The notes beneath the pieces are model-generated. The model was not told where the DNA came from. It did not search any database and saw only the letters and a list, made by a program, of their open reading frames with translations. A stretch of 64,000 bases of DNA from an uncultured Clostridia bacterium. Its GTDB lineage: Bacteria; Bacillota; Clostridia; Oscillospirales; Oscillospiraceae. The stretch is taken from positions 28,874-92,873 of the forward strand of contig CANSSG010000004.1 of assembly GCA_947649615.1 (NCBI GenBank), read 5' to 3'. Of this stretch, positions 8,588 through 16,540 are shown in pieces (the stretch's first letter is position 1; every line of letters starts with the position of its first letter). A program made the position numbers and the translations under genes.

Positions 8588-9849
8588 GCTTCCACCTCCT
8601 CCGCGCTGACGGTGAGCGTATCCCCTTCCGCCAGAGCCAGCAGCTTTCCGGGCAGGAAAATGTGCTCCATCTCCCCTGGGGCCATGTGGTCCCGCTTGAA
8701 CCGGGCAATCTGCTTTTCCCCGGATTTTACGGTAACCGCCGACCTTCCAAATACCCGGTTGACCCGGAAAAAGGCCTGCACCCCGTCTCCCGCCGCTTCC
8801 ATCCGGATGCGCTGGGGGACGGTATAAGCAACCGCGTCCCCGTTTTCCAGCTTTACCGTCCGGCCAGCCGGGGCCGGCCCCCGGCGCACATAATCCGCCG
8901 CAGCCGCTCCGGCCCTGCCGCTCTCGCCGCTGACGAAGTCCACCAGGTCATGAACCTGCAATACGTTCCCGCAGGCGAACACGCCGGGGACGGAGGTTTC
9001 CATATTTTCCCAGACCACCGCCCCGTTGGTACGCGGGTCGATCTCCGCCCCCATGGCCCGGGTCAGCTCGTTTTCCGGCAGCAGGCCCACGCTCAGCAGC
9101 AGCGTATCGCACAAAAATGTCCGCTCCGTACCGGGAATAGGCTGGCGGCGTTCGTCTACGGCGGAGACTACCACCTTTTCCAGGCGGTCCTTGCCAATAA
9201 TATCGGTGACGGTATGGGATAAATACAGAGGAATGCCAAAATCCTCCAAGCATTGGACGATATTCCGGTTCAATCCGCTGGAATAGGGCATCAATTCTAC
9301 GCAGGCCAGCACCTCCGCCCCTTCCAGCGTCATGCGCCGGGCCATAATCAGGCCAATGTCGCCGCTGCCCAAGATGACTACCCTGCGGCCTACCATCTGT
9401 CCCTCAATGTTAATAAACCGCTGGGCCGCCCCGGCGGTGAAAATGCCGGAACACCGCGCCCCGGGGACGGAAACCGCCCCCCGCGTCCGCTCCCGGCATC
9501 CCATAGCCAGCACCACGGCCTTGGCGCAGACCACCTGGCAGCCATCGGTTGGATTGACGTACTCCACCTGTTTTTCCGGCGAGACGGACAGCACCATGGA
9601 ATCCGTCTTAACCGCCACCCCAGTGCCGGACAGCATATCAATAAACCGTCCGGCGTACTCCGTCCCGGTCAGTTCCTCCTTGAACCGGTGCAGACCGAAG
9701 CCGTTATGGACGCATTGATTGAGAATCCCGCCCAGAGCGCCGTCCCGTTCCAGAATCAGGATGTCCCGCAAGCCGCCCTCCCAGGCGGACAGGGCGGCGG
9801 CAAGCCCGGCGGGGCCTCCGCCTATGACAATCAGTTCATATTCCCGCAT
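8584..9849 (-). CDS. NAD(P)/FAD-dependent oxidoreductase, second subunit of a GlpA-like system
   Basis: 421 residues. An N-terminal FAD Rossmann motif (VIGGGPAGLAAALSAW, about 7-22) is followed by LNQCVHNGFGL, a second nucleotide-binding motif VVILGSGDIGLIMARR (about 157-172) and VFACGNVLQVHDLVDFVSGESGRAG near the C-terminal end of the FAD fold. The architecture matches the flavoprotein that partners the anaerobic glycerol-3-phosphate-dehydrogenase-like protein and DUF1667, and is also close to HcnB/sarcosine-oxidase-alpha type subunits. It lies 26 bases after the GlpA-like gene and overlaps the DUF1667 gene by 4 bases. Likely takes electrons from the first subunit and passes them to NAD or a carrier. 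Confidence 0.85.
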   Translation of the reverse strand: MREYELIVIGGGPAGLAAALSAWEGGLRDILILERDGALGGILNQCVHNGFGLHRFKEELTGTEYAGRFIDMLSGTGVAVKTDSMVLSVSPEKQVEYVNPTDGCQVVCAKAVVLAMGCRERTRGAVSVPGARCSGIFTAGAAQRFINIEGQMVGRRVVILGSGDIGLIMARRMTLEGAEVLACVELMPYSSGLNRNIVQCLEDFGIPLYLSHTVTDIIGKDRLEKVVVSAVDERRQPIPGTERTFLCDTLLLSVGLLPENELTRAMGAEIDPRTNGAVVWENMETSVPGVFACGNVLQVHDLVDFVSGESGRAGAAAADYVRRGPAPAGRTVKLENGDAVAYTVPQRIRMEAAGDGVQAFFRVNRVFGRSAVTVKSGEKQIARFKRDHMAPGEMEHIFLPGKLLALAEGDTLTVSAEEVEA

Positions 9850-9875
9850 AATGGCAGCCCTCCCTTTCCGTCCGC

Positions 9876-11312
9876 CTAAAACCAGCGTTCCTTCGTCTCT
9901 CCGGTAAGGATATACGACCCTGCGTCCTCCAAAGGGATTTCCTCAGGCCGCACCCCCAATTCCCGGGCCAGAAGCTCTTGAACCCTGGGTCCGCAGAAGC
10001 CGCCCTGGCACCGCCCCATACCCGCGCCCACCCGGCGTTTCACGCCGTTGATGCTGGCGGGCGGGATGGGCTGGCGGAGACACGCCACAATCTCCCCCTC
10101 CGTCACCGTTTCGCAGCGGCAGACCACCCGTCCATACCGGGCATCCTTGGCAATCAGTTCATTCCGCCCTTCCCTGTCCAGTTCGTGGAAACGGACGCGG
10201 CGGCGGGTATCTATAAACGCTTCCTTTTTCTCCAACGCCAGCCCTCTGCCCGCCATCTGTTCCAGCAGATATTCCGCAATAGCGGGCGCGGCGCTCAGCC
10301 CCGGCGAGCAAATGCCCGCCGCATTGAAGAAACCCGGAACGCCAGGCGCTTCCTCCAGGATGAAATCCCCCCGGTCCGATCCAGCGCGGACGCCGGTAAA
10401 ATTCCGGATGTTCTCCCGGAAGCGGATGCCGGGTACGCTCCGCGCCGCCAGTTCCCGGACGGTTTGCAGCCCCCTGGCAGTGCTGGAAACGTCCTCCGGG
10501 CCGGAAGGCTCCGAGGTTGGTCCAACAATCAGGTTTCCATGGACCGTGGGAGAAACCAGGACCCCCTTCCCCGCCGCGCCGGGGCATTGGAAGATGACCC
10601 GGCTAACCCGGGTCCCCTCGCACTTGTCCAGCAGGTAATATTCCCCCTTGGCAGGCCGGATGGTGAACCCTGGCTCCCCAACGAGCCGGTGTACCGCCCC
10701 GGCATACACCCCGGCGGCATTGATGATATATTTCCCATGAAACACCTTATCGCCGGCAGTGACGGCAAAACCACCCTGCTCCCGGGTAATGGCGGTCACA
10801 CGGCAGTTCCGGTACAGCTCCACGCCGTTTCTCACCGCCGTCTCGGCCATAGCCAAGGCGTATTCCCAGGGATTGACAATGGCGGCGGAAGGGGCCAGCA
10901 GGGCTTCCACTGCTTCCCCGCTCACTTCCGGCTCCAAAGCCCGGGCTTCCGCCCCGGTGAGCAGGCGCAGGCCGGGGACGCCGTTTCTCTCCCCCCGGCT
11001 CATCAGTTCCCGCAGGCAGTCCCGGTCCTTCCCGCTGAAAGCCAGCACCATGCTGCCGTTTTTCCGGTAAGGAACGTCCAGCTTCCGGCAGATTTCCTCC
11101 GCCATGGAAACCCCCGCTACATTTAACCTGGCCATCAGCGTCCCCGGCTCCGGATCGTATCCGGCATGGAGGATGGCGCTGTTGGCCTTGGTAGCGCCTG
11201 CGGCCACATCGCTGCCGGCTTCCAGGACGGCGGCGCGCAGCTTGTACCGCGACAGCTGGTAGGCGCAGGCCGCGCCCACCACGCCGCAGCCAACGATGAT
11301 CACATCCCACAT
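9876..11312 (-). CDS. GlpA/GlpO-like FAD dehydrogenase with C-terminal BFD [2Fe-2S] domain
   Basis: 478 residues. N-terminal FAD motif VIIVGCGVVGAACAYQLSRY (residues 4-23), a DAO-type oxidoreductase body to about residue 365, and a C-terminal BFD-like domain with CRC (VVCRCETVTEGE) and CQGGFC (GMGRCQGGFCGPRV), the four-cysteine ligands of a [2Fe-2S] centre. This is the layout of anaerobic glycerol-3-phosphate dehydrogenases and related hydroxyacid dehydrogenases in Bacillota. First gene of a three-gene minus-strand operon. The physiological substrate, glycerol 3-phosphate or another 2-hydroxy compound, is inferred; no glycerol kinase or facilitator is nearby to settle it. Confidence 0.85.
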   Translation of the reverse strand: MWDVIIVGCGVVGAACAYQLSRYKLRAAVLEAGSDVAAGATKANSAILHAGYDPEPGTLMARLNVAGVSMAEEICRKLDVPYRKNGSMVLAFSGKDRDCLRELMSRGERNGVPGLRLLTGAEARALEPEVSGEAVEALLAPSAAIVNPWEYALAMAETAVRNGVELYRNCRVTAITREQGGFAVTAGDKVFHGKYIINAAGVYAGAVHRLVGEPGFTIRPAKGEYYLLDKCEGTRVSRVIFQCPGAAGKGVLVSPTVHGNLIVGPTSEPSGPEDVSSTARGLQTVRELAARSVPGIRFRENIRNFTGVRAGSDRGDFILEEAPGVPGFFNAAGICSPGLSAAPAIAEYLLEQMAGRGLALEKKEAFIDTRRRVRFHELDREGRNELIAKDARYGRVVCRCETVTEGEIVACLRQPIPPASINGVKRRVGAGMGRCQGGFCGPRVQELLARELGVRPEEIPLEDAGSYILTGETKERWF

Positions 11313-11347
11313 AATCCCCGCCCTCTCTCATCAAAAAAATATATCGT

Positions 11348-11376
11348 ATTTTATCACGGATTTCCCTTTCTTACAA
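11348..11376 (-). promoter_or_regulatory. promoter of the GlpA-like operon, abutting the IstB remnant
   Basis: On the minus strand TTGTAA (11371-11376), 17-base spacer, TAAAAT (11348-11353), about 35 bases upstream of the GlpA-like ATG. The -35 box lies inside the last codons of the decayed IstB frame. Confidence 0.65.
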
Positions 11377-11566
11377 GGGCTTGCACCCGTATAAATTCCT
11401 TGCGCTCCTTCTGGCGGTAAGACTCGCCCTCAATGTTGATCACGGTGCAGTGATGCAGAACACGATCCAGGATGGCCGAGACAATGGTAACATCGGCAAA
11501 GACCTCGTTCCACTGGGAGGAGGTCTTGTTGGGGAGTTTATCTTTTTTCCTCCTCCTTCGCCACAA
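11354..11566 (-). pseudogene. istB: C-terminal fragment of an IS21-family IstB helper ATPase
   Basis: A 70-codon frame contains LPNKTSSQWNEVFADVTIVSAILDRVLHHCTVINIEGESYRQKERKEF. This matches the end of IstB (xxW..IFxD..LAAAILDRLLHH..xINIxGESYRLK). The Walker motifs and the rest of the ATPase are absent, and no istA or IS ends are visible, so it is a relic. The first nine residues (Arg/Lys-rich) are junk from the broken junction. It is wedged between the divergent GlpA-like operon and the DEAD-box helicase gene. Confidence 0.8.
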
Positions 11567-11667
11567 TACTACATTTTTTCCTCGGCTTTTTCTTACATTT
11601 TATCACTGGCGATGTCATCAAAGAATACAAAGCTGCCCGCCCTGCCATTTCCACCCCCAACTAGGGA

Positions 11668-11696
11668 TTGCAATTCCCCTCCAAACCGTATATAAT
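11668..11696 (+). promoter_or_regulatory. promoter of the DEAD-box helicase-luxS operon
   Basis: TTGCAA (11668-11673), 17-base spacer, TATAAT (11691-11696), 47 bases upstream of the helicase ATG, giving a short leader with an AAAAAGGAAC ribosome site. Confidence 0.7.
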
Positions 11697-11743
11697 AGAC
11701 AGGAGCGTGAAAACCGCGCAAATCCAAAATAAAAAGGAACAAC

Positions 11744-13354
11744 ATGACATTCAAACAACTGAACTTACTGCCCCAGCTGCTCCAAGCGGTAGAGGAGTTG
11801 GGGTACGTCCAACCATCCCCCATCCAAGCCCAGGCCATTCCGCCGGTGCTGAAAGGCCGGGATCTGGTTGGCTGCGCCCAGACGGGTACAGGAAAGACGG
11901 CGGCTTTTGCCATCCCCATTCTCCAACGCCTGAGCGGCAGCCCCAGCCGGCGCCACAGCCCCATCCGCGCCCTGGTGCTGACGCCCACCCGGGAGCTGGC
12001 GCTGCAAATCAAGGAGAGTTTCGACCAATACGGCAAGTACCTGCCCCTCCGCCACACGGTCATTTTCGGCGGCGTAGGACAAGCCCCCCAGGTAGAAGCC
12101 CTGCAAAGGGGGGTAGACATCCTGGTCGCCACGCCCGGGCGCCTGAACGACCTGTGCAGCCAGGGCCACATTGACCTGGCGGGGGTCGAGGCCTTCGTCC
12201 TGGACGAAGCGGACCGGATGCTGGACATGGGCTTCATCCACGACGTACGGAAGGTAATCGACCGCCTGCCGGAGAAGCGGCAGACCCTCCTGTTTTCGGC
12301 CACCATGCCGCAGGAGATCGCAGAGCTGTCAAAGAAGGTACTCCGCGACCCGGTGAAGGTAGAGGTAACCCCCCAATCCTCCACGGTAGACGCCATTGCA
12401 CAGCGTCTCTACAAGGTGGACAAATCCAACAAAAAGCATCTTCTCCAGCACGTACTGCAAGATGAAACCCTGGACAGCGTCCTGGTGTTCACCAACACCA
12501 AGCACGGCGCGGACCGTGTGGTAAAGGAGCTCAGCCGCGCAGGCATCCCCGCCATGGCCATCCACGGCAACAAGGGCCAGACGGCCCGCATCAAGGCCTT
12601 AGACAGTTTCAAAAACGGCGCCATCCGCGTCCTGGTAGCCACTGACATCGCGGCCCGCGGCATTGATGTAAACGAGCTTGCGGCGGTGGTAAACTATGAG
12701 CTGCCCAACGTCCCCGAGACTTACGTCCACCGCATCGGCCGGACGGGCCGGGCAGGCCGGACAGGCGCAGCCATCAGCTTTTGCAACTACGACGAGCTGG
12801 CCTATTTAAGGGATATCGAAAAGCTGATCCGCAAAACAATCCCCGTAGTAGAGGACCATCCCTGGCCCATGGAGGTTTTCGAGGCAACGCCCAAAAAGCA
12901 GCGGGAGCCGCGCCCACCCCGCGCCCAGCGCCAGGCGGTCCCATCCAAGCAAGCCAATCCAATTTTCAAGCCAGAGCCGTTCAAACCGGCCCGCCCCGCG
13001 CCGAAGCCCGCGCTCAAGCCCACGCTGAAACCGGCGGCAAAACCTGCGCCGGGACCCGCGCCGCAGGCGGCAAAGCCCCTGCCCACGCCGGAGCCGCCGC
13101 GTCCGCGCCGCGCGCCCACTCCCCGTCCCAAGGCGGTTCGTGCGCCGTCTATGGACGACGAGCCGGTGATCATCAAGGTCGAGCGGCCCAAGGCGGTCTT
13201 TCCCCCGGTGCCGCCGAAGCCGGCGGTTCGAAAAATCACCTCTGAACCGCCCCGCATGGGACGTCTGGCGGCATTTGCCGACGGCCGCCGCCGCAGCAAT
13301 TACGGCAGCCGCCGCCGCAAGCCCAATTCCAACCCAAAAACCGGAAAGGAGTAA
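11744..13354 (+). CDS. DEAD-box ATP-dependent RNA helicase, RhlE-like with Pro/Lys-rich tail
   Basis: 536 residues. Full helicase core to about residue 370: Q-motif [10 protein letters not shown], Walker A AQTGTGKT (45-52), PTREL, TPGR, DEAD ([13 protein letters not shown]), SAT, ARGID and HRIGRTGR. After the core comes a 160-residue low-complexity tail rich in Pro, Ala, Lys and Arg, ending in [15 protein letters not shown], probably an unstructured RNA-binding extension. RhlE-type proteins remodel rRNA and mRNA structure, often in the cold. luxS follows after 6 bases with its AAAGGAG site inside the helicase end. The tail is the variable part; the core is unambiguous. Confidence 0.93.
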   Translation: MTFKQLNLLPQLLQAVEELGYVQPSPIQAQAIPPVLKGRDLVGCAQTGTGKTAAFAIPILQRLSGSPSRRHSPIRALVLTPTRELALQIKESFDQYGKYLPLRHTVIFGGVGQAPQVEALQRGVDILVATPGRLNDLCSQGHIDLAGVEAFVLDEADRMLDMGFIHDVRKVIDRLPEKRQTLLFSATMPQEIAELSKKVLRDPVKVEVTPQSSTVDAIAQRLYKVDKSNKKHLLQHVLQDETLDSVLVFTNTKHGADRVVKELSRAGIPAMAIHGNKGQTARIKALDSFKNGAIRVLVATDIAARGIDVNELAAVVNYELPNVPETYVHRIGRTGRAGRTGAAISFCNYDELAYLRDIEKLIRKTIPVVEDHPWPMEVFEATPKKQREPRPPRAQRQAVPSKQANPIFKPEPFKPARPAPKPALKPTLKPAAKPAPGPAPQAAKPLPTPEPPRPRRAPTPRPKAVRAPSMDDEPVIIKVERPKAVFPPVPPKPAVRKITSEPPRMGRLAAFADGRRRSNYGSRRRKPNSNPKTGKE

Positions 13355-13360
13355 CGACCA

Positions 13361-13819
13361 ATGGAGCGAATCGCCAGTTTTCAGGTAGACCACAACAAAT
13401 TGGAGCCTGGCATGTACCTCTCCCGCCGCGACGGCCAAGTAGTCACCTTTGACCTGCGTTTCAAGAAGCCCAACACAGGCAGCCTTCTGACCAACGCGGA
13501 AATGCACTCCGTAGAGCACATCCTGGCCACTCTTCTGCGAAACGGCAGGGCGAAGGACGCGGTCATTTACTTCGGCCCCATGGGCTGTCAGACAGGCTTT
13601 TATTTCTTATTTGACAGCGCCCGTCTCAGCGAAGCGGACGCGGTAGAACTGCTGAAGGAAGCCTTTGCGGCGGGGGCGTCATTTGAGGGTGAAATGCCCG
13701 GAAAAAGCCCCATTGAATGCGGCAATTATATCAACCTGGACGTAAACCTTGCCCGAGCGCAGTGCGCCTGTTACAGCGAAATCATCCGCGACTGGACGCC
13801 GGAAAAGCTGGCCTATTGA
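13361..13819 (+). CDS. luxS: S-ribosylhomocysteine lyase
   Basis: 152 residues, the standard LuxS length. The HxxEH metal motif is H49-S-V-E52-H53, the third ligand Cys lies in ARAQCACYSE near residue 124, and the catalytic Cys is in GPMGCQTGFYF. LuxS cleaves S-ribosylhomocysteine to homocysteine and the AI-2 precursor DPD in the activated methyl cycle. It follows the RhlE-like helicase by 6 bases in one transcript and ends at a strong terminator. No other methyl-cycle gene (mtnN, metK) is adjacent. Confidence 0.96.
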   Translation: MERIASFQVDHNKLEPGMYLSRRDGQVVTFDLRFKKPNTGSLLTNAEMHSVEHILATLLRNGRAKDAVIYFGPMGCQTGFYFLFDSARLSEADAVELLKEAFAAGASFEGEMPGKSPIECGNYINLDVNLARAQCACYSEIIRDWTPEKLAY

Positions 13820-13831
13820 GAAAAGCAAAAG

Positions 13832-13867
13832 GAGTGGGTGTCACATCCGTGACGCCCACTCTTTTTT
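13832..13867 (+). terminator. terminator after luxS
   Basis: Perfect 13-bp stem GAGTGGGTGTCAC (13832-13844) with GTGACGCCCACTC (13849-13861), four-base loop, then six T. Confidence 0.92.
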
Positions 13868-13898
13868 AATCCTGAACACCCAACGGCGTCCGCTGGTC

Positions 13899-15350
13899 TC
13901 AGACCCGTTTCCAAACCGCGCCATCTTTCGTATCGGCGACCTCGACGCCCATAGCCTTCAGCTCGTCACGAATCCTGTCGGCCCCGGCGAAATCCTTAGC
14001 CCTCTTCGCTTCCGCCCGCCGGAGAACCAGCGCGTCGATATCCGGGTCCCCCTCGCCGGAGATTATGAAGCCGCCGGACACGGAAGCCGCGGCTTTTGCC
14101 GTCTCATCCGCCTTACGCTTTTCCTCCGCCTTTTCCAGGAGGCCCAGCCCCAGCACCCTGTCAAAATCCGCCAGCAGCGCCAGCTTCGTCTCATCATTTG
14201 CCGGAACCTTCAGCGCGTCATAGAGCGCGGTCACGCCCAGCGACGTATTGAGGTCATTCCCCATCGCTTTCCGGAACTTCTCCTTCTGGGCATCCAAGAC
14301 GGCCTGGTCAATTTCTCCATTTCCCAGCTTCAGCGCGGCGACCCTGGCAACCAGCTTGTTATACGCCCCCTGGGCGTTATCCAGGTTTTCCCAGGAGAAC
14401 ACCAGCGACTTCCGGTAATGGCTCTGCAAGCAGAACAGCCGGTAAGCCAGCGGGTCATATCCCTTCTCCAGCAAGAGGGACAGCGTCAGCTTCTCCCCTT
14501 TGCTTTTGCTCATTTTTCCCGCCGGCGTATTCAAGTGGAGCACATGCACCCACCAATTGCACCATTTATGTCCCAAAAACGCCTCGCTCTGGGCGATTTC
14601 ATTGGTATGGTGGGGGAAGGCGTTGTCAATTCCGCCGCAATGAATATCCAGGTCTTCCCCCAGGTGCTTCATCGAAATCGCGGAGCACTCGATATGCCAT
14701 CCGGGGTAACCGGTACCCCACGGGGAATCCCATTTCAGCGCCTGGTCCTCGAACTTGGACTGGGTAAACCAAAGGACGAAATCGCTCTTATTGCGCTTAT
14801 TCCCGTCCTCCTCCACGCCCTCCCGGACGCCCACGGCCAAATCCTCGGCGTCATGGTCGTTAAAAACATAGTACCGGTCCAACTTGCTGGTATCAAAGTA
14901 AATATTCCCCCCCGCCGGATAGGCGTAGCCGGTATCCAGCAGCTTGGTAATCAATTGGATATACTCCCCGATGCAGTTCGTCGCCGGCTCCACCACGTCC
15001 GGCCGCTTGATATGCAGCTTATCGCAGTCGGCAAAGAACGCCTCGGTATAAAACCGTGCGATATCCAAAATCGTCTTATTTTCCCGCTTCGCCCCTTTTA
15101 GCATCTTATCCTCGCCGGTGTCGGCGTCGCTGGAGAGATGCCCCACGTCGGTAATATTCATGACGCGTTTGACGTTGTACCCCTCATAGCGCAGGAATTT
15201 TTCCAGCACGTCCTCCATGAGGTAGCTGCGCAGGTTGCCGATGTGGGCATAATCGTAGACCGTAGGGCCGCAGGTATACATTTTAACAATATCGGGATGG
15301 TTCGGGACGAACTCCTCTTTCTTATGGGTCGCGGAATTATACAGATACAT
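13899..15350 (-). CDS. cysS: cysteinyl-tRNA synthetase
   Basis: 483 residues from the ATG at 15348-15350, chosen because AAAGGAGAGACAAT gives an ideal ribosome site. An ATG 18 bases further upstream overlaps the cysE stop (ATGA) and would add six residues. The protein starts MYLYNSATHKKEEF, has the HIGH element in TVYDYAHIGNLRSY and KMSKS in GKMSKSKGEKLTLS, with the zinc-binding Cys/His residues around CGPTVYDYAH and GWHIECSAI. Charges tRNA-Cys. It lies 14 bases after cysE, the classic cysE-cysS pairing of Bacillota. Confidence 0.96.
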   Translation of the reverse strand: MYLYNSATHKKEEFVPNHPDIVKMYTCGPTVYDYAHIGNLRSYLMEDVLEKFLRYEGYNVKRVMNITDVGHLSSDADTGEDKMLKGAKRENKTILDIARFYTEAFFADCDKLHIKRPDVVEPATNCIGEYIQLITKLLDTGYAYPAGGNIYFDTSKLDRYYVFNDHDAEDLAVGVREGVEEDGNKRNKSDFVLWFTQSKFEDQALKWDSPWGTGYPGWHIECSAISMKHLGEDLDIHCGGIDNAFPHHTNEIAQSEAFLGHKWCNWWVHVLHLNTPAGKMSKSKGEKLTLSLLLEKGYDPLAYRLFCLQSHYRKSLVFSWENLDNAQGAYNKLVARVAALKLGNGEIDQAVLDAQKEKFRKAMGNDLNTSLGVTALYDALKVPANDETKLALLADFDRVLGLGLLEKAEEKRKADETAKAAASVSGGFIISGEGDPDIDALVLRRAEAKRAKDFAGADRIRDELKAMGVEVADTKDGAVWKRV

Positions 15351-15364
15351 ATTGTCTCTCCTTT

Positions 15365-16012
15365 TCATTGGAAGTTTTTTTCAGAATCCTGTAGTTTTTT
15401 CTCCAATTCCTCCACCCTGCGGGCAAGGGCCTCGATTTTTTGCAGGGTAGGGTTCACAACATTGGTCTGGTCCACCTCGTCGGCATAGCGGCGGACTTTC
15501 TCGCCGTTGACGCGGACGATTTGCGCGGGTACGCCCACGGCGGTGGCGTTAGGCGGCACATCCTGCAAAACCACCGCGCCCGCAGCGATCCGGGCGTTAT
15601 CATGAATCGTAATCGGCCCCAGCACCCTGGCCCCGGAACCCACCATCACATTATTTCCCAAAGTCGGGTGCCGTTTCCCCACGTCCTTCCCCGTTCCTCC
15701 CAGGGTCACGCCCTGATAAAGCAGCACATCATCCCCGATCTCGGTAGTTTCACCAATAACGATGCCGGTGCCATGGTCGATTACCAATCTCCTTCCAATC
15801 GCGGCGCCGGGATGGATTTCGATTCCGGTCCAGAACCGCGCCCACTGGGAAATACATCGGGCAATAAAGCACAGCCCCCGGCCATGGAACCAGTGGGCGA
15901 TTCGGTAGTAGATCGTAGCGTGGACGCCGGCATACAAGAGGAAAATTTCAAATTTCCCTCTCGCGGCCGGGTCTCTCCGCTGGTAAGCGGATAAGGTTTC
16001 TCTTAACAACAT
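15365..16012 (-). CDS. cysE: serine O-acetyltransferase
   Basis: 215 residues. Short bacterial type: an N-terminal helical part, then the left-handed beta-helix hexapeptide domain with EIHPGAAIGRRLVIDHGTG, VIGETTEIGDDVLLYQGVTLGG (catalytic His in the DHGTG loop), and NNVMVGSGARVLGPI. The C-terminus after VGVPAQIVRVNG is a charged coiled-coil tail of about 50 residues. It makes O-acetylserine from serine and acetyl-CoA, the first committed step of cysteine synthesis, upstream of cysS in the same operon. The GAAGGATTTCCTAT leader is a weak ribosome site. Two terminator-like hairpins precede the gene (see the RNA region), so expression probably depends on read-through or antitermination. Confidence 0.95.
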   Translation of the reverse strand: MLLRETLSAYQRRDPAARGKFEIFLLYAGVHATIYYRIAHWFHGRGLCFIARCISQWARFWTGIEIHPGAAIGRRLVIDHGTGIVIGETTEIGDDVLLYQGVTLGGTGKDVGKRHPTLGNNVMVGSGARVLGPITIHDNARIAAGAVVLQDVPPNATAVGVPAQIVRVNGEKVRRYADEVDQTNVVNPTLQKIEALARRVEELEKKLQDSEKNFQ

Positions 16013-16052
16013 ATAGGAAATCCTTCAACTTCACATAGAATCAACAGACTGT

Positions 16053-16087
16053 CAAAAAAGCCCTCTAGCGTACGCGGCGGCGGGGGC
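16053..16087 (-). terminator. second terminator-like hairpin ahead of cysE
   Basis: On the minus strand an imperfect stem GCCC(C)...GAGGGC with an inner GCGTACGC palindrome is followed by six T (16054-16059), about 40 bases before the cysE ATG. TTGACA occurs immediately after, but no -10 box is seen at the right spacing. Confidence 0.5.
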
Positions 16088-16113
16088 ATTCTGAAAATTT
16101 ATCTGAAAATTTC

Positions 16114-16140
16114 TAAAAAGGTTGCACGAAGCACGGCAAC
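16114..16140 (-). terminator. terminator of the RNA upstream of cysE
   Basis: Minus strand: GTTGC (16136-16140) pairs with GCAAC (16121-16125), the inner CGTGCTTCGT closing a small loop, followed by CTTTTT (16115-16120). Confidence 0.7.
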
Positions 16141-16356
16141 TTTCGGCCAGATGCGGCCTATAGGTGTAGCGGGCGTCACCTACCGGAACTTCGCGCGTTC
16201 GAACAAAAACGCCCACAGGGGTTGATCTCCCTGGACATTCCCCCGCGCCGGTTGCAAACGGAGGCACCTTGAAAACCGAATATGCTCCCCGTCCCAAGGA
16301 CGGCACAGCGGGGAGTACGCCCCCTGCCGCCGCCAGGCGGCGCAGGAAACTGCTTT
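16114..16356 (-). ncRNA. structured RNA (about 240 nt) between a strong promoter and a terminator, upstream of cysE
   Basis: No reading frame covers this stretch. On the minus strand it is bounded by a consensus promoter and the terminator at 16114-16140. Clear stems can be drawn: CTCCCCG/CGGGGAG (about 16315 to 16285), CAGGG/CCCTG (around 16233 to 16216), TAGGTG/CACCTA (16183 to 16162), and GGCC/GGCC (around 16158 to 16145). A free-standing regulatory RNA such as 6S RNA would fit the size and layout. A cis-acting leader for the cysE-cysS operon is the alternative. I could not match it confidently to 6S, SRP, RNase P, tmRNA, SAM or T-box consensus. ncRNA status likely, identity open. Confidence 0.55.
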
Positions 16357-16361
16357 CCATT

Positions 16362-16390
16362 ATATTACAAGCCAAATCCCTCCGTGTCAA
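16362..16390 (-). promoter_or_regulatory. consensus promoter for the RNA/cysE-cysS transcript
   Basis: Minus strand TTGACA (16385-16390), exactly 17 bases, TAATAT (16362-16367). Transcription would start near 16355, leaving about 340 bases before the cysE start codon. Confidence 0.8.
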
Positions 16391-16454
16391 GAAAAGAAAG
16401 CCCCCATCTTTTCGTAAAAAATTCGTGAATTTTCGGGAAAACCGCCTGCCGCCC

Positions 16455-16483
16455 TTGCGGCGGGGCTGATTTTATGCTAATAT
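16455..16483 (+). promoter_or_regulatory. promoter of the second DEAD-box helicase gene
   Basis: TTGCGG (16455-16460), 17-base spacer, TAATAT (16478-16483), 58 bases upstream of the ATG. It diverges from the minus-strand promoter at 16362-16390. Confidence 0.5.
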
Positions 16484-16540
16484 AGGTAAGTTGTTAAGTA
16501 CGCAGCATCAGAAAAATAATAATTGCAAGAGGAACGATTT

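Noticed and set aside
16050..16055. TTGACA just upstream of cysE as a separate cysE promoter
   Set aside because: No acceptable -10 hexamer lies 15-19 bases downstream.
16013..16390. Cysteine T-box upstream of cysE-cysS
   Set aside because: No GGTGGNACCGCG sequence or equivalent was found on the minus strand; the RNA here is of another type.
16523..16540. Upstream TTG start for the second DEAD-box helicase
   Set aside because: The ATG at 16541 has a ribosome site and begins the conserved domain region; the TTG has neither.
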